Shown here piece by piece: positions 1 through 6,975 of a DNA stretch of 44,504 nt (its first letter is position 1; each line of letters starts with the position of its first letter). The stretch lies in the NCBI GenBank assembly GCA_946480015.1, contig CAMLIL010000044.1, positions 1 through 44,504 on the forward strand. The letters are read 5' to 3'. The DNA is from an uncultured Oxalobacteraceae bacterium. GTDB taxonomy: Bacteria > Pseudomonadota > Gammaproteobacteria > Burkholderiales > Burkholderiaceae. The translations under genes were made by a program, and so were the position numbers. The notes under the pieces are model-generated. The model was not told the origin of the DNA. It made no database searches and was given only the letters and a program-made list of their open reading frames with translations.

Positions 1-60
1 GCCTGGGGGAGTTTGACCTGGCCAAAGGTGGGGGAATTTAACCTGGCCAACGGGGAGGCA
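1..60. repeat. Terminal repeats of an IS21-type element (edge of window)
   Basis: Two 25-base units lie in tandem at 5-29 and 30-54, both built on GGGGGA-TTT-ACCTGGCCAA. Multiple short repeats next to the terminus are typical of IS21-family insertion sequences, and the block ends in CA at 59-60, as such ends do. The body of the element would lie to the left of the window. It abuts a gene remnant whose reading frame is open only from here on. The family assignment is by pattern only. Confidence 0.45.
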
Positions 61-146
61 AAGCCAGGATTGAAGACAATGATCCCGAAAGAAAGATTAA
101 CCAAACGATCAAGCCGATTCTGCGGCGCATGGGAGTGTTCCGGTAA
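42..146 (+). pseudogene. C-terminal remnant of an unidentified gene
   Basis: An open frame runs from just after an in-frame TAA (39-41) to a TAA at 144-146 and has no start codon. It encodes about 34 residues, including a basic stretch ending in ILRRMGVFR. The residue pattern looks like the tail of a real protein, and codon use resembles the genes that follow. The 5' part appears to have been cut off by the IS-like repeat on its left. The family is not recognised. It could also be a chance frame. Confidence 0.3.
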
Positions 147-241
147 ACGGTAGATGCGGCTCAAGAGCCGCGTCGATTTTTTTATTCGGTCGCTACGCCG
201 ACAATGTGGACTTCTTCAACACGATAAGGAGTTACACAAAC

Positions 242-442
242 ATGAACGGACAACCCAATAGCCTGCCAACAACCGGCTACATTCGCCTTTCGGGCGTATT
301 GACCGCATTCCCAGTCAGCAAATCCACCTGGTGGGCTGGCGTAAAATCTGGCCGTTACCCTGCGGGTCACAAGCTGTCGCAGCGCGTTACTGCATGGCGC
401 GTCGAGGATATCCGCGCACTGATCGCAGAGGTGGCGGCATGA
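242..442 (+). CDS. AlpA-family excisionase / HTH regulator
   Basis: A 66-residue protein with the layout of AlpA/Cox-type proteins: GYIRLSGVLTAFPVSKSTWWAGVKSGRYP followed by a short wing and WRVEDIRALI near the C-terminus. Such proteins bind DNA next to integrase genes and direct excision or control integrase transcription in islands and satellite phages. The start at 242 is preferred over an upstream in-frame start at 206, because AAGGAG lies at 226-231 with 10-base spacing. The stop overlaps the next start as ATGA, so it begins a translationally coupled operon. It is the clearest sign that this stretch belongs to an integrated element whose integrase would lie left of the window. Confidence 0.75.
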   Translation: MNGQPNSLPTTGYIRLSGVLTAFPVSKSTWWAGVKSGRYPAGHKLSQRVTAWRVEDIRALIAEVAA

Positions 443-684
443 GAACCAATCCAATCTGGCACCCGATCATCGGCAGCGGCTACTACCCAATCAACGACGA
501 AGAACTGGAGATCGAACTCGCTGGCGCTGAGATCGTCGAGTCCAACGCAATGTTTGGAACGTTCACGCTGATTGTCGGCTACCGCAACAAAGCTTTTTCT
601 GCTGATGGCGAGACTGCGCAACCATTCCTGTGCATCCAGAATCATGCAGCCGGGCTGCCTCACCTGTTCACGTCGAAGGATTAA
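439..684 (+). CDS. Hypothetical protein, coupled to alpA
   Basis: An 81-residue acidic protein that I do not recognise. The start ATG overlaps the stop of the preceding AlpA gene (ATGA), which supports translation as part of the same operon. The N-terminal half is rich in Ile, Glu and Asp (NDEELEIELAGAEIVESN), and the centre has alternating hydrophobic residues suggesting beta strands (FGTFTLIVGYRN). No signal peptide or membrane segment is seen. Genes of this size and place in satellite elements often serve replication control or host interaction, but nothing in the sequence shows a function. Confidence 0.55.
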   Translation: MRTNPIWHPIIGSGYYPINDEELEIELAGAEIVESNAMFGTFTLIVGYRNKAFSADGETAQPFLCIQNHAAGLPHLFTSKD

Positions 685-686
685 GC

Positions 687-1001
687 ATGGATCAAACTAT
701 CTCCCTTGATGCTGACATGGCCGACCTGTTGCAGGCACACGCTGAGTTGACGGGCCTCTCGCCTAGCGAATTGATCAGCCGCCTGTTGAGCGCCCATTTG
801 CCTGGACTGCACGAATTGCTGGCGCTGGTTAGCGCCCACCCGGAAGTCCGTGAACAGGCCGCGAACCTCTTGCAGAGTTTCGGCCCGGAGTCCTTGGCCG
901 ACGGAATCAAGTGCATCGCACCAGCAGGTTACGAAATGCTGAGCGAGCAGTTTGCGCGGCAAGTGGCGCAGTTCATTGCTCCATCACAGGCTGCACGTTG
1001 A
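687..1001 (+). CDS. Hypothetical alpha-helical protein
   Basis: A 104-residue protein starting two bases after the previous stop and overlapping the next gene by one base (TGATG). The N-terminus (ISLDADMADLLQAHAELTGLSPSELISRLLSAHL) has the strand-helix-helix look of ribbon-helix-helix antitoxin or CopG-like DNA-binding proteins. That is a resemblance, not a firm assignment. The rest is predicted helical with many Leu, Ala and Glu residues. It may be a regulator within this four-gene operon. Confidence 0.55.
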   Translation: MDQTISLDADMADLLQAHAELTGLSPSELISRLLSAHLPGLHELLALVSAHPEVREQAANLLQSFGPESLADGIKCIAPAGYEMLSEQFARQVAQFIAPSQAAR

Positions 1002-1795
1002 TGATCCCACGAAGCCCCGCAACGGATACCGTTCAGGGCTTCGCTCCTCTCGCATCGCTGCTGTGCCAGGTCGCGCCTGAAAAGCTCATCCAGGCACAGC
1101 GGCGACTGGAACGGGTAGGGCGCGAAGACTTGATTGGCAGATTCCGTGAAGCCTTCGCCAACGACAAGCGGCTGGTCGCACACATCATGTCTGTCGAGTT
1201 GACATGGCGCGGCGTGCCGCCGTGCTTTCGACACGCGTGCTTGGCATGGGATGGTGCCAGCGTCAGCCAGCGGTATGACCTGCTTATGGCAGATCTAGCC
1301 TGGCTGCGAAGGTGGCACTCGGATCACGCGAAGGTCGTCAGATATCGGCGATGCAGAGTTCTGCTCGCAGGCAGCGACACGCAGTTTCATAGGGAGGCCG
1401 AGTATGCCTATTGGGGTGGGCGACGCCCTGCCTGGAAGCTGGTTGGCTCGCTGAGCCTGACGGAATACCAGCAGTGGGACTGTGCGTGGCTTCGCTCGAC
1501 TCCAATTAGGAAGAGGACGGCACTGATCGAAACTGCCAGCAACGGGGTTCTGGAGGCGTTGCGGGCCGACCTGCAAGCCACGCGGCGCACCGTTGCCTTT
1601 GGTGAGCTGGAAGCCGACGCTGCATTGCGACGCCGCCATGCTCTGTGGCGCTGCGAGCGCATTGTCGGAGAGAACAGCCCATCCGCAATTGCGGCTCGCT
1701 ATACCCAACTGACCGGCGATCCGATCACCCGTCAATTGGCTGCAAAGCACCTTGAGAAAATGCGGACGGCGCTTGTGAGATCGAAGCTGACTTGA
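1001..1795 (+). CDS. Hypothetical protein, last gene of the alpA operon
   Basis: A 264-residue protein rich in Arg and Trp, with its start overlapping the preceding stop by one base. No domain is recognised. Visible traits are a basic, mostly helical composition, a central segment with several aromatics (EAEYAYWGGRRPAWKLVG), and a C-terminal helix with alternating charge. There is no signal peptide or transmembrane segment, so it is probably cytoplasmic. Its place behind AlpA makes a replication, mobilisation or host-takeover role possible. The gap to the next gene contains an inverted repeat and a hairpin that may end the operon. Confidence 0.55.
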   Translation: MIPRSPATDTVQGFAPLASLLCQVAPEKLIQAQRRLERVGREDLIGRFREAFANDKRLVAHIMSVELTWRGVPPCFRHACLAWDGASVSQRYDLLMADLAWLRRWHSDHAKVVRYRRCRVLLAGSDTQFHREAEYAYWGGRRPAWKLVGSLSLTEYQQWDCAWLRSTPIRKRTALIETASNGVLEALRADLQATRRTVAFGELEADAALRRRHALWRCERIVGENSPSAIAARYTQLTGDPITRQLAAKHLEKMRTALVRSKLT

Positions 1796-1827
1796 TGAGC
1801 TAGGAACGAGGTGACGTATGGTCTTTT

Positions 1828-1914
1828 GGGGAATGAAATTCCCCATTATTTCCGTCACCCATCCATCGACCGGCAACGCCCCGCAAACTGTCGAAATCAG
1901 GGGGTGACGGAAAG
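1828..1914. repeat. Hairpin and 12-bp inverted repeat after the alpA operon
   Basis: GGGGAAT-GAA-ATTCCCC forms a compact hairpin at 1828-1844. Just after it, TTTCCGTCACCC (1849-1860) and GGGTGACGGAAA (1903-1914) are perfect inverted 12-mers with 42 bases between them. GTCACC-type words recur at 1949-1954 and 1973-1978. The hairpin lacks a T-run, so it is a weak terminator at best. The inverted repeat may be a protein-binding or replication site of the element. Confidence 0.5.
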
Positions 1915-2091
1915 AGATGAGTTGGGATGTCATTTCTGAAAAACCCCGTCACCGGTCAGCCTTACATCTGCTGTCACCCTTCAACCGGTGAGAACTGGCG
2001 CGCAAGAGACGCGCAATCATTCCACCGCCAAAGTGACAAACCCTCATCGGCGCTGGGTTTATGGGAGCCGCTACTTATAGAGGAACAATTT

Positions 2092-2259
2092 ATGCGCCAA
2101 ATAACACTTAAACAGCTCGCTGACATCTTGGAAGTTATGACCATCACTCAGTCCATCGACGACGGTTTTGCCATTACCCACCACGGGCGTGTCGAAGGAC
2201 AGCCGACAATCGCTATCTCGACATGGGGTGGCGATGGTGGCTGTTACATTATTCAGTGA
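2092..2259 (+). CDS. Small hypothetical protein (55 aa)
   Basis: An ATG at 2092 is preceded by GAGG at suitable spacing and opens a 55-residue frame ending in a hydrophobic, Gly-rich tail (WGGDGGCYIIQ). The frame can be extended upstream to 1927, but the upstream part reads through the GTCACC-rich repeats and is unlikely to be coding. Composition is ordinary for a small globular protein. No function is suggested by sequence or context. Confidence 0.4.
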   Translation: MRQITLKQLADILEVMTITQSIDDGFAITHHGRVEGQPTIAISTWGGDGGCYIIQ

Positions 2260-2306
2260 CCTTGCAGCTAAATGGCGGTGATTAGGCCGTGCCGAGCCTG
2301 CCCCGC

Positions 2307-2795
2307 TTAACCTGCTCTTCTGGTCACAGCGACTTGAGACAAGAGACCGAGATACCGCTTCAGCGGTGGGCATTGAGTTGCCTGCCCAATTTGACTGAGT
2401 TGCGCATTGAACTGGCCACGCATCCAGCAGCCAAGCAGGTGGCCGGTTCGCGAGGGCTTAAGATCGAATTGGAGATAAGCCAAATCCGGTCGTCCAAGCT
2501 CAATAGCCCTGGCTTCGAGCAGGTCGTAAAGGCGTATTTTTGCCTGCTCCAGGCCTTCCTGTAGCGCAAATTCAAGATTAATTGTGCCTAGATCAGGCGG
2601 GATGGGCGATGACGAAAATGTCACCGCGCCGGAATTCATTGCTTCAAGCGGGCGCTTGGTTAAAATAAAATACTCGGAAACAAACTCGTCCGGGTTTCGC
2701 TCGTAAGATGCGTTGACGACATAGCTTTCGCCCCATAGTCCGGCAGGAAGCCCACCAATAGAATATACGGCATAAGGTGAGGTCGAATTGCTCAT
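2307..2795 (-). CDS. Hypothetical protein (162 aa)
   Basis: The minus-strand ATG at 2795 has a good ribosome binding site (AAGGGAAA, about 6 bases away). The protein has strand-rich N-terminal sequence (SPYAVYSIGGLPAGLWGESYVVNASYERN) and a helical middle (GLEQAKIRLYDLLEARAIELG). It has no signal peptide or membrane segment. The family is not recognised. It points toward the alpA operon on the other strand, separated by 47 bases. GC content is below the backbone, in keeping with accessory DNA. Confidence 0.5.
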   Translation of the reverse strand: MSNSTSPYAVYSIGGLPAGLWGESYVVNASYERNPDEFVSEYFILTKRPLEAMNSGAVTFSSSPIPPDLGTINLEFALQEGLEQAKIRLYDLLEARAIELGRPDLAYLQFDLKPSRTGHLLGCWMRGQFNAQLSQIGQATQCPPLKRYLGLLSQVAVTRRAG

Positions 2796-3028
2796 GTATT
2801 TCCCTTAATAAAGACGTGTCTGGAGCGTAGCTCCAACATGCATGTCGGATGTCCCCGCCAGCGCGTCGGATTGACGTGAAGACGCTGCGTCGCTAGGGTC
2901 AATACTAAGTCCCGCGTTGATCTGACAGAAAATGAATGTCCTAGAAGCATAAGGTTATCACTGAACCCTTACCGTTTGTCAATCCGGAAAATTTCTGGCC
3001 GATCCTTATACATTTGTATTCGATTCCC

Positions 3029-4660
3029 TTATTTGACCTGGATAGCGGCACGCACTTGCTCTACCGTCAGCCAGCGGCGGGTAGAATGAACAACCCGATG
3101 GCAATTCGCACAGAGTAAAGCGAGGTCTTCTAATTTGGTTTTATCACCTTCCACAAGCGTATGGACTGGCTTGGTGTGGTGGGCCTCTATGAGGCCTTCC
3201 CCCGCACTGCCATACTTTACTGAGAAGTCGAATCCACATGCCTCGCAAGCCAATCTGCCATGCCTTTTCAATGCAGCCTTTTTACACTGATCTACAAGGG
3301 AACGGCTCCGCTCCCGAATACGGTGCATGCGCGTAAGAACTCTACCTTCTTCAGCCTCGACGATTTCAGATTCATCGGCGCCGTTAAGCGAACCGGATTG
3401 ATTTGCCTCCACTGCCAGGTGGATAGCGCGCACGACGTCGCCCAATCGCAACATGTCCCCAGAGAATTCCGTCCAGACCAGCTCTTCATCCTTGTTCCCT
3501 CGAGTCAGCCCAACTTTACCATCACTTGTATATTCTGGATCGAAACGACGGAAATTCATCAATTTCATGTAGACGCCGTTGGCATTTCGAAATGTCTCAG
3601 TGGAAGGTTTTCCGAGCGCCACGCCCATTCTGTTTAGAAAGTCCGAAAGTTCTGTGACCTCCGCACTGCCTTTTCCAAGAGGTGACAAGCGATGCTGCAA
3701 GTAAAGATCGAGCGCTAGTATAAGTTCATCCCGGGACCAGATGGGGTTTCGCGCTAAGGTCGTGGAGTTTTCCTCATTCGGCGTTTTTGGTAGTGACTCG
3801 ATAGATTCCATTACCCTGCCGGCGGACGTGTCAGATTGCTGGGAAAAGCAATCTGCGATTTCCTGAAGGGTGCATTCCTTGTTTCGATCAAAAGACTTAA
3901 TCTTATTAATTTCTACTTTCGCGGATAGAATCCTACTCTTGTCAGGCGAAAGCTGGAAAATTTCGCCACTAGAGGCTCCGTCCGTCCAAACAAAAACGCA
4001 GCGAACGTCCCCATATTTCTCCCACATTATTGCCACACGACCGACTCGACTGAGAAGTGCTTTCGCACCATCTTTCTCATGAATTGCAGCAGTAAGACTC
4101 TGATGCCTAGTATGTTTTCGCCATGATGAACGATCATGCACAGCAACGAAGTTAATCAGGATCTCAGCACTAGGAGGAGCGAATTGGCGGATGTTTGGGA
4201 GGCCAAGCGTTCTACGGGAAAACCAAATGGCTCGCTCAGAGAATTCACTGGGATGGTCTAAGACAATTTGCTCATAAGACATTTCTTCTAAGTCCGCATC
4301 GACTAATGTCTGGTAACCCTGCGTGGTCTTTTTGCGCGAAACTGCTCGTTCAGCAGCGCCAAGTAAGCCACGATTGCGTAGTTGCTCCAAAGTGCGCCCG
4401 GGATATTTGCCTTGCTGGCGCATTATCCCGACATACTCACATACTGCTTGAACGATTTTTTCCTGGGCAGGTGATAGAGAAGTTAGATCTAAGCCTGTCT
4501 TTTCCGAGACTAGTGTTCTCGCGATCTTAGAAGCTCGATCAATAAGCGCAACAATTACTTCCTCGGTAAGACGATTTTTCGTGCGCGCATTGGCTTCAAA
4601 TTGGCGCAATTCGTCCCAACTGACCAGGTTGCGGATTGTTCGTGCGACGTTCTCTTCCAT
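3029..4660 (-). CDS. HNH endonuclease (McrA-like, probable restriction enzyme)
   Basis: A 543-residue protein with a C-terminal HNH nuclease. The zinc-binding CxxC pairs are C472/C475 and C517/C520. The catalytic His pair is H494-H495 in EAHHTKPV, and the second part reads LLCANCHRVVH. The middle contains NPIWSRDELILALDLYLQHR, a segment common in McrA-like and other HNH restriction endonucleases. The first 300 residues are helical and unrecognised, probably DNA recognition. It lies 45 bases behind a small HTH gene in the same direction, the order seen in controller-restrictase pairs. No methyltransferase accompanies it, so a modification-dependent (type IV) enzyme fits better than type II. 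GC content is clearly below the backbone, which points to transfer. Confidence 0.75.
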   Translation of the reverse strand: MEENVARTIRNLVSWDELRQFEANARTKNRLTEEVIVALIDRASKIARTLVSEKTGLDLTSLSPAQEKIVQAVCEYVGIMRQQGKYPGRTLEQLRNRGLLGAAERAVSRKKTTQGYQTLVDADLEEMSYEQIVLDHPSEFSERAIWFSRRTLGLPNIRQFAPPSAEILINFVAVHDRSSWRKHTRHQSLTAAIHEKDGAKALLSRVGRVAIMWEKYGDVRCVFVWTDGASSGEIFQLSPDKSRILSAKVEINKIKSFDRNKECTLQEIADCFSQQSDTSAGRVMESIESLPKTPNEENSTTLARNPIWSRDELILALDLYLQHRLSPLGKGSAEVTELSDFLNRMGVALGKPSTETFRNANGVYMKLMNFRRFDPEYTSDGKVGLTRGNKDEELVWTEFSGDMLRLGDVVRAIHLAVEANQSGSLNGADESEIVEAEEGRVLTRMHRIRERSRSLVDQCKKAALKRHGRLACEACGFDFSVKYGSAGEGLIEAHHTKPVHTLVEGDKTKLEDLALLCANCHRVVHSTRRWLTVEQVRAAIQVK

Positions 4661-4705
4661 GGTTGAATGCTACTCACTTTCTCGATCCGAAGTATTTTCG
4701 CTAGC

Positions 4706-4936
4706 CTACAGCCCTTTGAATAACTCACCGACGGAGATGCCGAACGCAACCGCTAGCCGCTCGATACCGTCAAGCGATAGGTTCGAGGTGCCGCGTTCGA
4801 TTCGGCTCATGTAGCTCCGTGCGAACCCGCACGCGTCTGCGAAGTCTTCTTGCGAGACCCCCGCGTCGCGGCGTAGTTGGCGCACCCGTTCGCCCAATGA
4901 TTTTCTCAGCGTATCCACGCCGACACTGTCGAGCAA
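4706..4936 (-). CDS. XRE-family HTH regulator, controller (C) protein-like
   Basis: A protein of 70-76 residues that is almost only a helix-turn-helix: RVRQLRRDAGVSQEDFADACGFARSYMSRIERG, then LSLDGIERLAVAFGISVGELF. Size and sequence are typical of the C proteins that control restriction-modification genes, and it precedes an HNH endonuclease gene by 45 bases. The longest frame begins with TTG at 4936. A GTG at 4918 is as likely, because a TATACA -10-like box at 4942-4937 and a CGACA-C-TGTCG palindrome at 4921-4931 lie just before it. Neither start has a clear ribosome binding site, which would fit leaderless translation, a known trait of C genes. Other XRE regulators look similar, so the C role is an inference from context. 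Confidence 0.75.
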   Translation of the reverse strand: MLDSVGVDTLRKSLGERVRQLRRDAGVSQEDFADACGFARSYMSRIERGTSNLSLDGIERLAVAFGISVGELFKGL

Positions 4937-4943
4937 TGTATAC
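4921..4943 (-). promoter_or_regulatory. Putative promoter/operator of the HTH-HNH operon
   Basis: Read on the minus strand, TATACA (4942-4937) is followed by the perfect palindrome CGACA-G-TGTCG (4931-4921), just ahead of the GTG at 4918. A -10 box next to a palindrome at the start of an autoregulator gene suggests an operator. The -35 region is not convincing, so initiation may need an activator. Confidence 0.35.
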
Positions 4944-5002
4944 TAAATCACCACGCTCCAATCGTGACATTTTCTTTGACATAAAATTTCAACTAGGAAG
5001 CT

Positions 5003-5557
5003 ATGCAACTCAAGACCTTGACGCTATCTACCGCGCTGTCCTTGTCACTTTTCATTCTGTCCGGCTGTGGGAAATCGGCGCAAGAGGTGGAGGCGCAGCA
5101 GCGGGCGCTTGATGCCGACGAAGCGGTGGTGTCTTCATGCGTTTTCGACGCAGTTCTCCCCGTAAGTATTTCCTCGATGAGCGCACAGGAGACTTCCCAG
5201 ATCTGCGAAAAGATGTCCAAGACCTTGGGACGGAAGCCATCGGTAAGACTGCTTAGAAGGCTGTCAAAGGCGGTGTCGTTGTTGCAGCAATCCGGTCGTG
5301 AGAGCGATGTATTGGGTAATGCCTATCAATTTATGCGTATCGCTGAATCGAGAGGTCAGTTGGGCAGCGACGACGCCATGATGGCTACGTTCGAAGTGGT
5401 GTTTAAGATCGTGAACAGCATGGACGGGCGCGTAACGGCGAGAGATTTGAATATCTACCTGAGCAACCTGGGAAGAGGTGCGAAAACTATCTCTGATGGC
5501 GGGCTGATCCACAGCGCTGCCGTGTTGTCGGTGATGAGGCAAGATCAAGGCGGTTGA
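5003..5557 (+). CDS. Hypothetical lipoprotein
   Basis: A 184-residue protein with a classical lipoprotein signal: basic start, hydrophobic stretch, and lipobox LSGC with acceptor C22. The mature part is mostly helical and begins with a charged segment (SAQEVEAQQRALDADEAVV), followed by a possible disulfide pair at the Cys of SSCVF and SQICEK. The family is not recognised. It is divergent from the HTH/HNH operon with 66 bases between starts. AGGA sits at suitable distance from the ATG. It is the last gene of the left element, just before the tRNA-like attachment remnant. Confidence 0.65.
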   Translation: MQLKTLTLSTALSLSLFILSGCGKSAQEVEAQQRALDADEAVVSSCVFDAVLPVSISSMSAQETSQICEKMSKTLGRKPSVRLLRRLSKAVSLLQQSGRESDVLGNAYQFMRIAESRGQLGSDDAMMATFEVVFKIVNSMDGRVTARDLNIYLSNLGRGAKTISDGGLIHSAAVLSVMRQDQGG

Positions 5558-5695
5558 TGGGCAGAACTGGAGTGGCGGTTCGCGACGATGCGCGTGTTGC
5601 AAAACGACAACGTGGCAAGGCGAGTAAGGGTTATTTTTCAGATGCCCATCCCGGCACTGGACGGTTAGCGCCGCTGTCCTGCTGGGTAAATTTTA

Positions 5696-5716
5696 TGACG
5701 GTATTAGTGACGGTAT
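5696..5716. repeat. Tandem TGACGGTAT repeats near the element end
   Basis: TGACGGTAT occurs at 5696-5704 and again at 5708-5716, a 12-base period. The pair lies about 50 bases inside the tRNA(Ser)-like end at 5768. Short direct repeats in this position are typical of arm-type integrase sites. No footprint or integrase is visible here to confirm that. Confidence 0.4.
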
Positions 5717-5767
5717 GTTTCATGATGTAAAGGAGAAAAGCCTGTATCTATGCGGGTTCTAAGGCAT

Positions 5768-5790
5768 GATTCGACTTCCCCTCTCCGCCA
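5768..5790 (+). other. tRNA(Ser)-like 3' end: probable attachment-site remnant
   Basis: GATTCGACTTCCCCTCTCCG followed by CCA has the shape of a T-loop, acceptor strand and CCA tail of a tRNA, closest in look to a serine tRNA ending in CTCTCCGCCA. No D-arm or anticodon arm lies upstream. It is directly followed by a strong intrinsic terminator, as a real tRNA gene would be. This is what an integrated element leaves at its distal end, so it probably marks the right end of the element that fills 1-5767. Confidence 0.5.
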
Positions 5791-5795
5791 GGAAC

Positions 5796-5833
5796 AAAAA
5801 AAATGGCCTCCCCTGCGGGAGGCCATTTTTTTT
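5796..5833. terminator. Bidirectional intrinsic terminator
   Basis: Eight A, TGGCCTCCC, loop CTGC, GGGAGGCCA, eight T. This near-ideal symmetric stem works on either strand. It stands 5 bases after the tRNA-like 3' end, so it was probably the terminator of the host tRNA gene. Confidence 0.9.
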
Positions 5834-6063
5834 GCTTCCGGACGGAGCGAGGGGGATTCGAAGACGCGCCCCTACGAGGGCGCGGCTCTCCGAATCGGCC
5901 GACTGCTGCCCGCCGTGCGGGCAGCGCCGCGCGCCGAGGGCGCGCGTGCAACTTCCAATCACTGCCGCTCTGCGGCAGCGGCGCGCGCAGCGCGCCCGCC
6001 CTTGCCTGCTCTCAATATACCTACCCAGTCGAGCTCTTCATGTCAAACCACGCTGGCGGCACC
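5834..6063. other. GC-rich non-coding stretch with several hairpins
   Basis: No credible gene is present between the terminator and the end of the PEP-CTERM gene. The stretch holds a tRNA-like fragment on the minus strand (CTTCGAATCCCCCTCGCTCC, about 5839-5862), a CTGCCCGC/GCGGGCAG stem near 5906-5924, and a run of alternating GC palindromes at about 5925-6000. Open frames exist in several phases only because stops are rare at this GC content. It may be decayed tRNA or repeat sequence. Confidence 0.5.
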
Positions 6064-6852
6064 TCAAATGGCAACCTGGCCTGCCTTGCGACGGCGCTGC
6101 CCCAACGCAAGCAGTCCGGTAACAAATAGCATCGCGGAGCCTGGTTCGGGGACGTTGGTGATACCTTCGATGACATCGTTCTGGCAAGTTTCACCCCAGT
6201 GCAGCGCCACGTCGGCGGCACCGGCCAGCCGGGAGCCGGTCGTATCGAAAGTGAAGGTCAGGGACTTGTTAACATCGACCGCCCAGGTTCCGGTGATGTG
6301 CGTATTGATCGCGCTCGCCGACGCGGTATTGACCGCCGTCGCCTGGCCGTTGCGGTAGTAGCACTGGCTGCCGAGGGCGCAGTTCAGGAAGCTTCCCGAA
6401 TTGAGGATGTTGGCCGTATTCGTTCCCGTGGCCAGATCGTAGAGCGTGAAACTGCCGCCGGTATTACTCCATCGGTTGTCCAGATTGAGCGCGTACGTCC
6501 ACTTGGTGCCGTTGGCGGCGTTGTCCGCGTTATGGTGGGCGTCGCTGCCGAACGGGTTCCAGGAAGTGCCGAGGAACACGTCGCCATAGCCGATGCCCTG
6601 CGTGGCGGCCCACGTGTCGCTGCCCGCGTGGCCGGCAAAGTTGGTATTGATCTTGACGGTGAGCTTGCTGCCGGAACGCGTGATCTCGGCGCTGGCAACG
6701 TCATACATCGATTCGCCGATCACATCGCCGTAGCCATGGCCATCGGCGCCCCAATAACCGTTTGCCGTGTTATCGAGAATCAGCCCGGCGTGGGCTGCCG
6801 ACGTGGCGGCAAACAGAACGGCGGCGCTGAAAAGCGAACGTAGAGTCGGCAT
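6064..6852 (-). CDS. PEP-CTERM sorting-domain protein
   Basis: A 262-residue exported protein. Residues 1-22 form a signal peptide ending in AHA. The C-terminus from residue 234 is a PEP-CTERM tag: VPEPGSAM, a hydrophobic helix, then QRRRK. The tag is recognised by the exosortase EpsH/XrtA system in Gram-negative bacteria that make extracellular polysaccharide. The middle is strand-rich with many Asn, Gly and Thr residues and repeated aromatic motifs, and two Cys near residues 160-168 may form a disulfide. AAGGAA precedes the ATG at 6852. No sigma-54 box like the one at 9402 is seen upstream. The exosortase is not in this window. It probably acts at the cell surface or in matrix; its ligand is unknown. 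Confidence 0.85.
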   Translation of the reverse strand: MPTLRSLFSAAVLFAATSAAHAGLILDNTANGYWGADGHGYGDVIGESMYDVASAEITRSGSKLTVKINTNFAGHAGSDTWAATQGIGYGDVFLGTSWNPFGSDAHHNADNAANGTKWTYALNLDNRWSNTGGSFTLYDLATGTNTANILNSGSFLNCALGSQCYYRNGQATAVNTASASAINTHITGTWAVDVNKSLTFTFDTTGSRLAGAADVALHWGETCQNDVIEGITNVPEPGSAMLFVTGLLALGQRRRKAGQVAI

Positions 6853-6975
6853 ATATTCCTTAGTGTCAATTTGATATTCATCAAAGCAATACTTGAACTA
6901 TGCCAGAACAATTGCAATTAATCAAACTAAAGTTTCCTAATCGCCATATTGATTACGCAAGAAACAACAAATCCA

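Noticed and set aside
1..146. CRISPR-like array because of the 25-base tandem units
   Set aside because: Only two adjacent units without spacers, and no cas genes. The pattern fits IS terminal repeats.
1927..2091. Upstream extension of the 55-residue gene
   Set aside because: It reads through GTCACC-rich repeats, has unusual composition, and the internal ATG has the better ribosome binding site.
5768..5790. tRNA(Ser) gene
   Set aside because: No D-arm, anticodon arm or variable arm upstream that could complete a cloverleaf.
5750..6358. Several overlapping open frames of 67-202 codons
   Set aside because: They run through the terminator and GC-rich hairpins, have no ribosome binding sites, and overlap the PEP-CTERM gene.
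6853..6975. Sigma-54 promoter ahead of the PEP-CTERM gene
   Set aside because: A CTGGCAT word is present, but no TTGC element stands at the required 10-base spacing.
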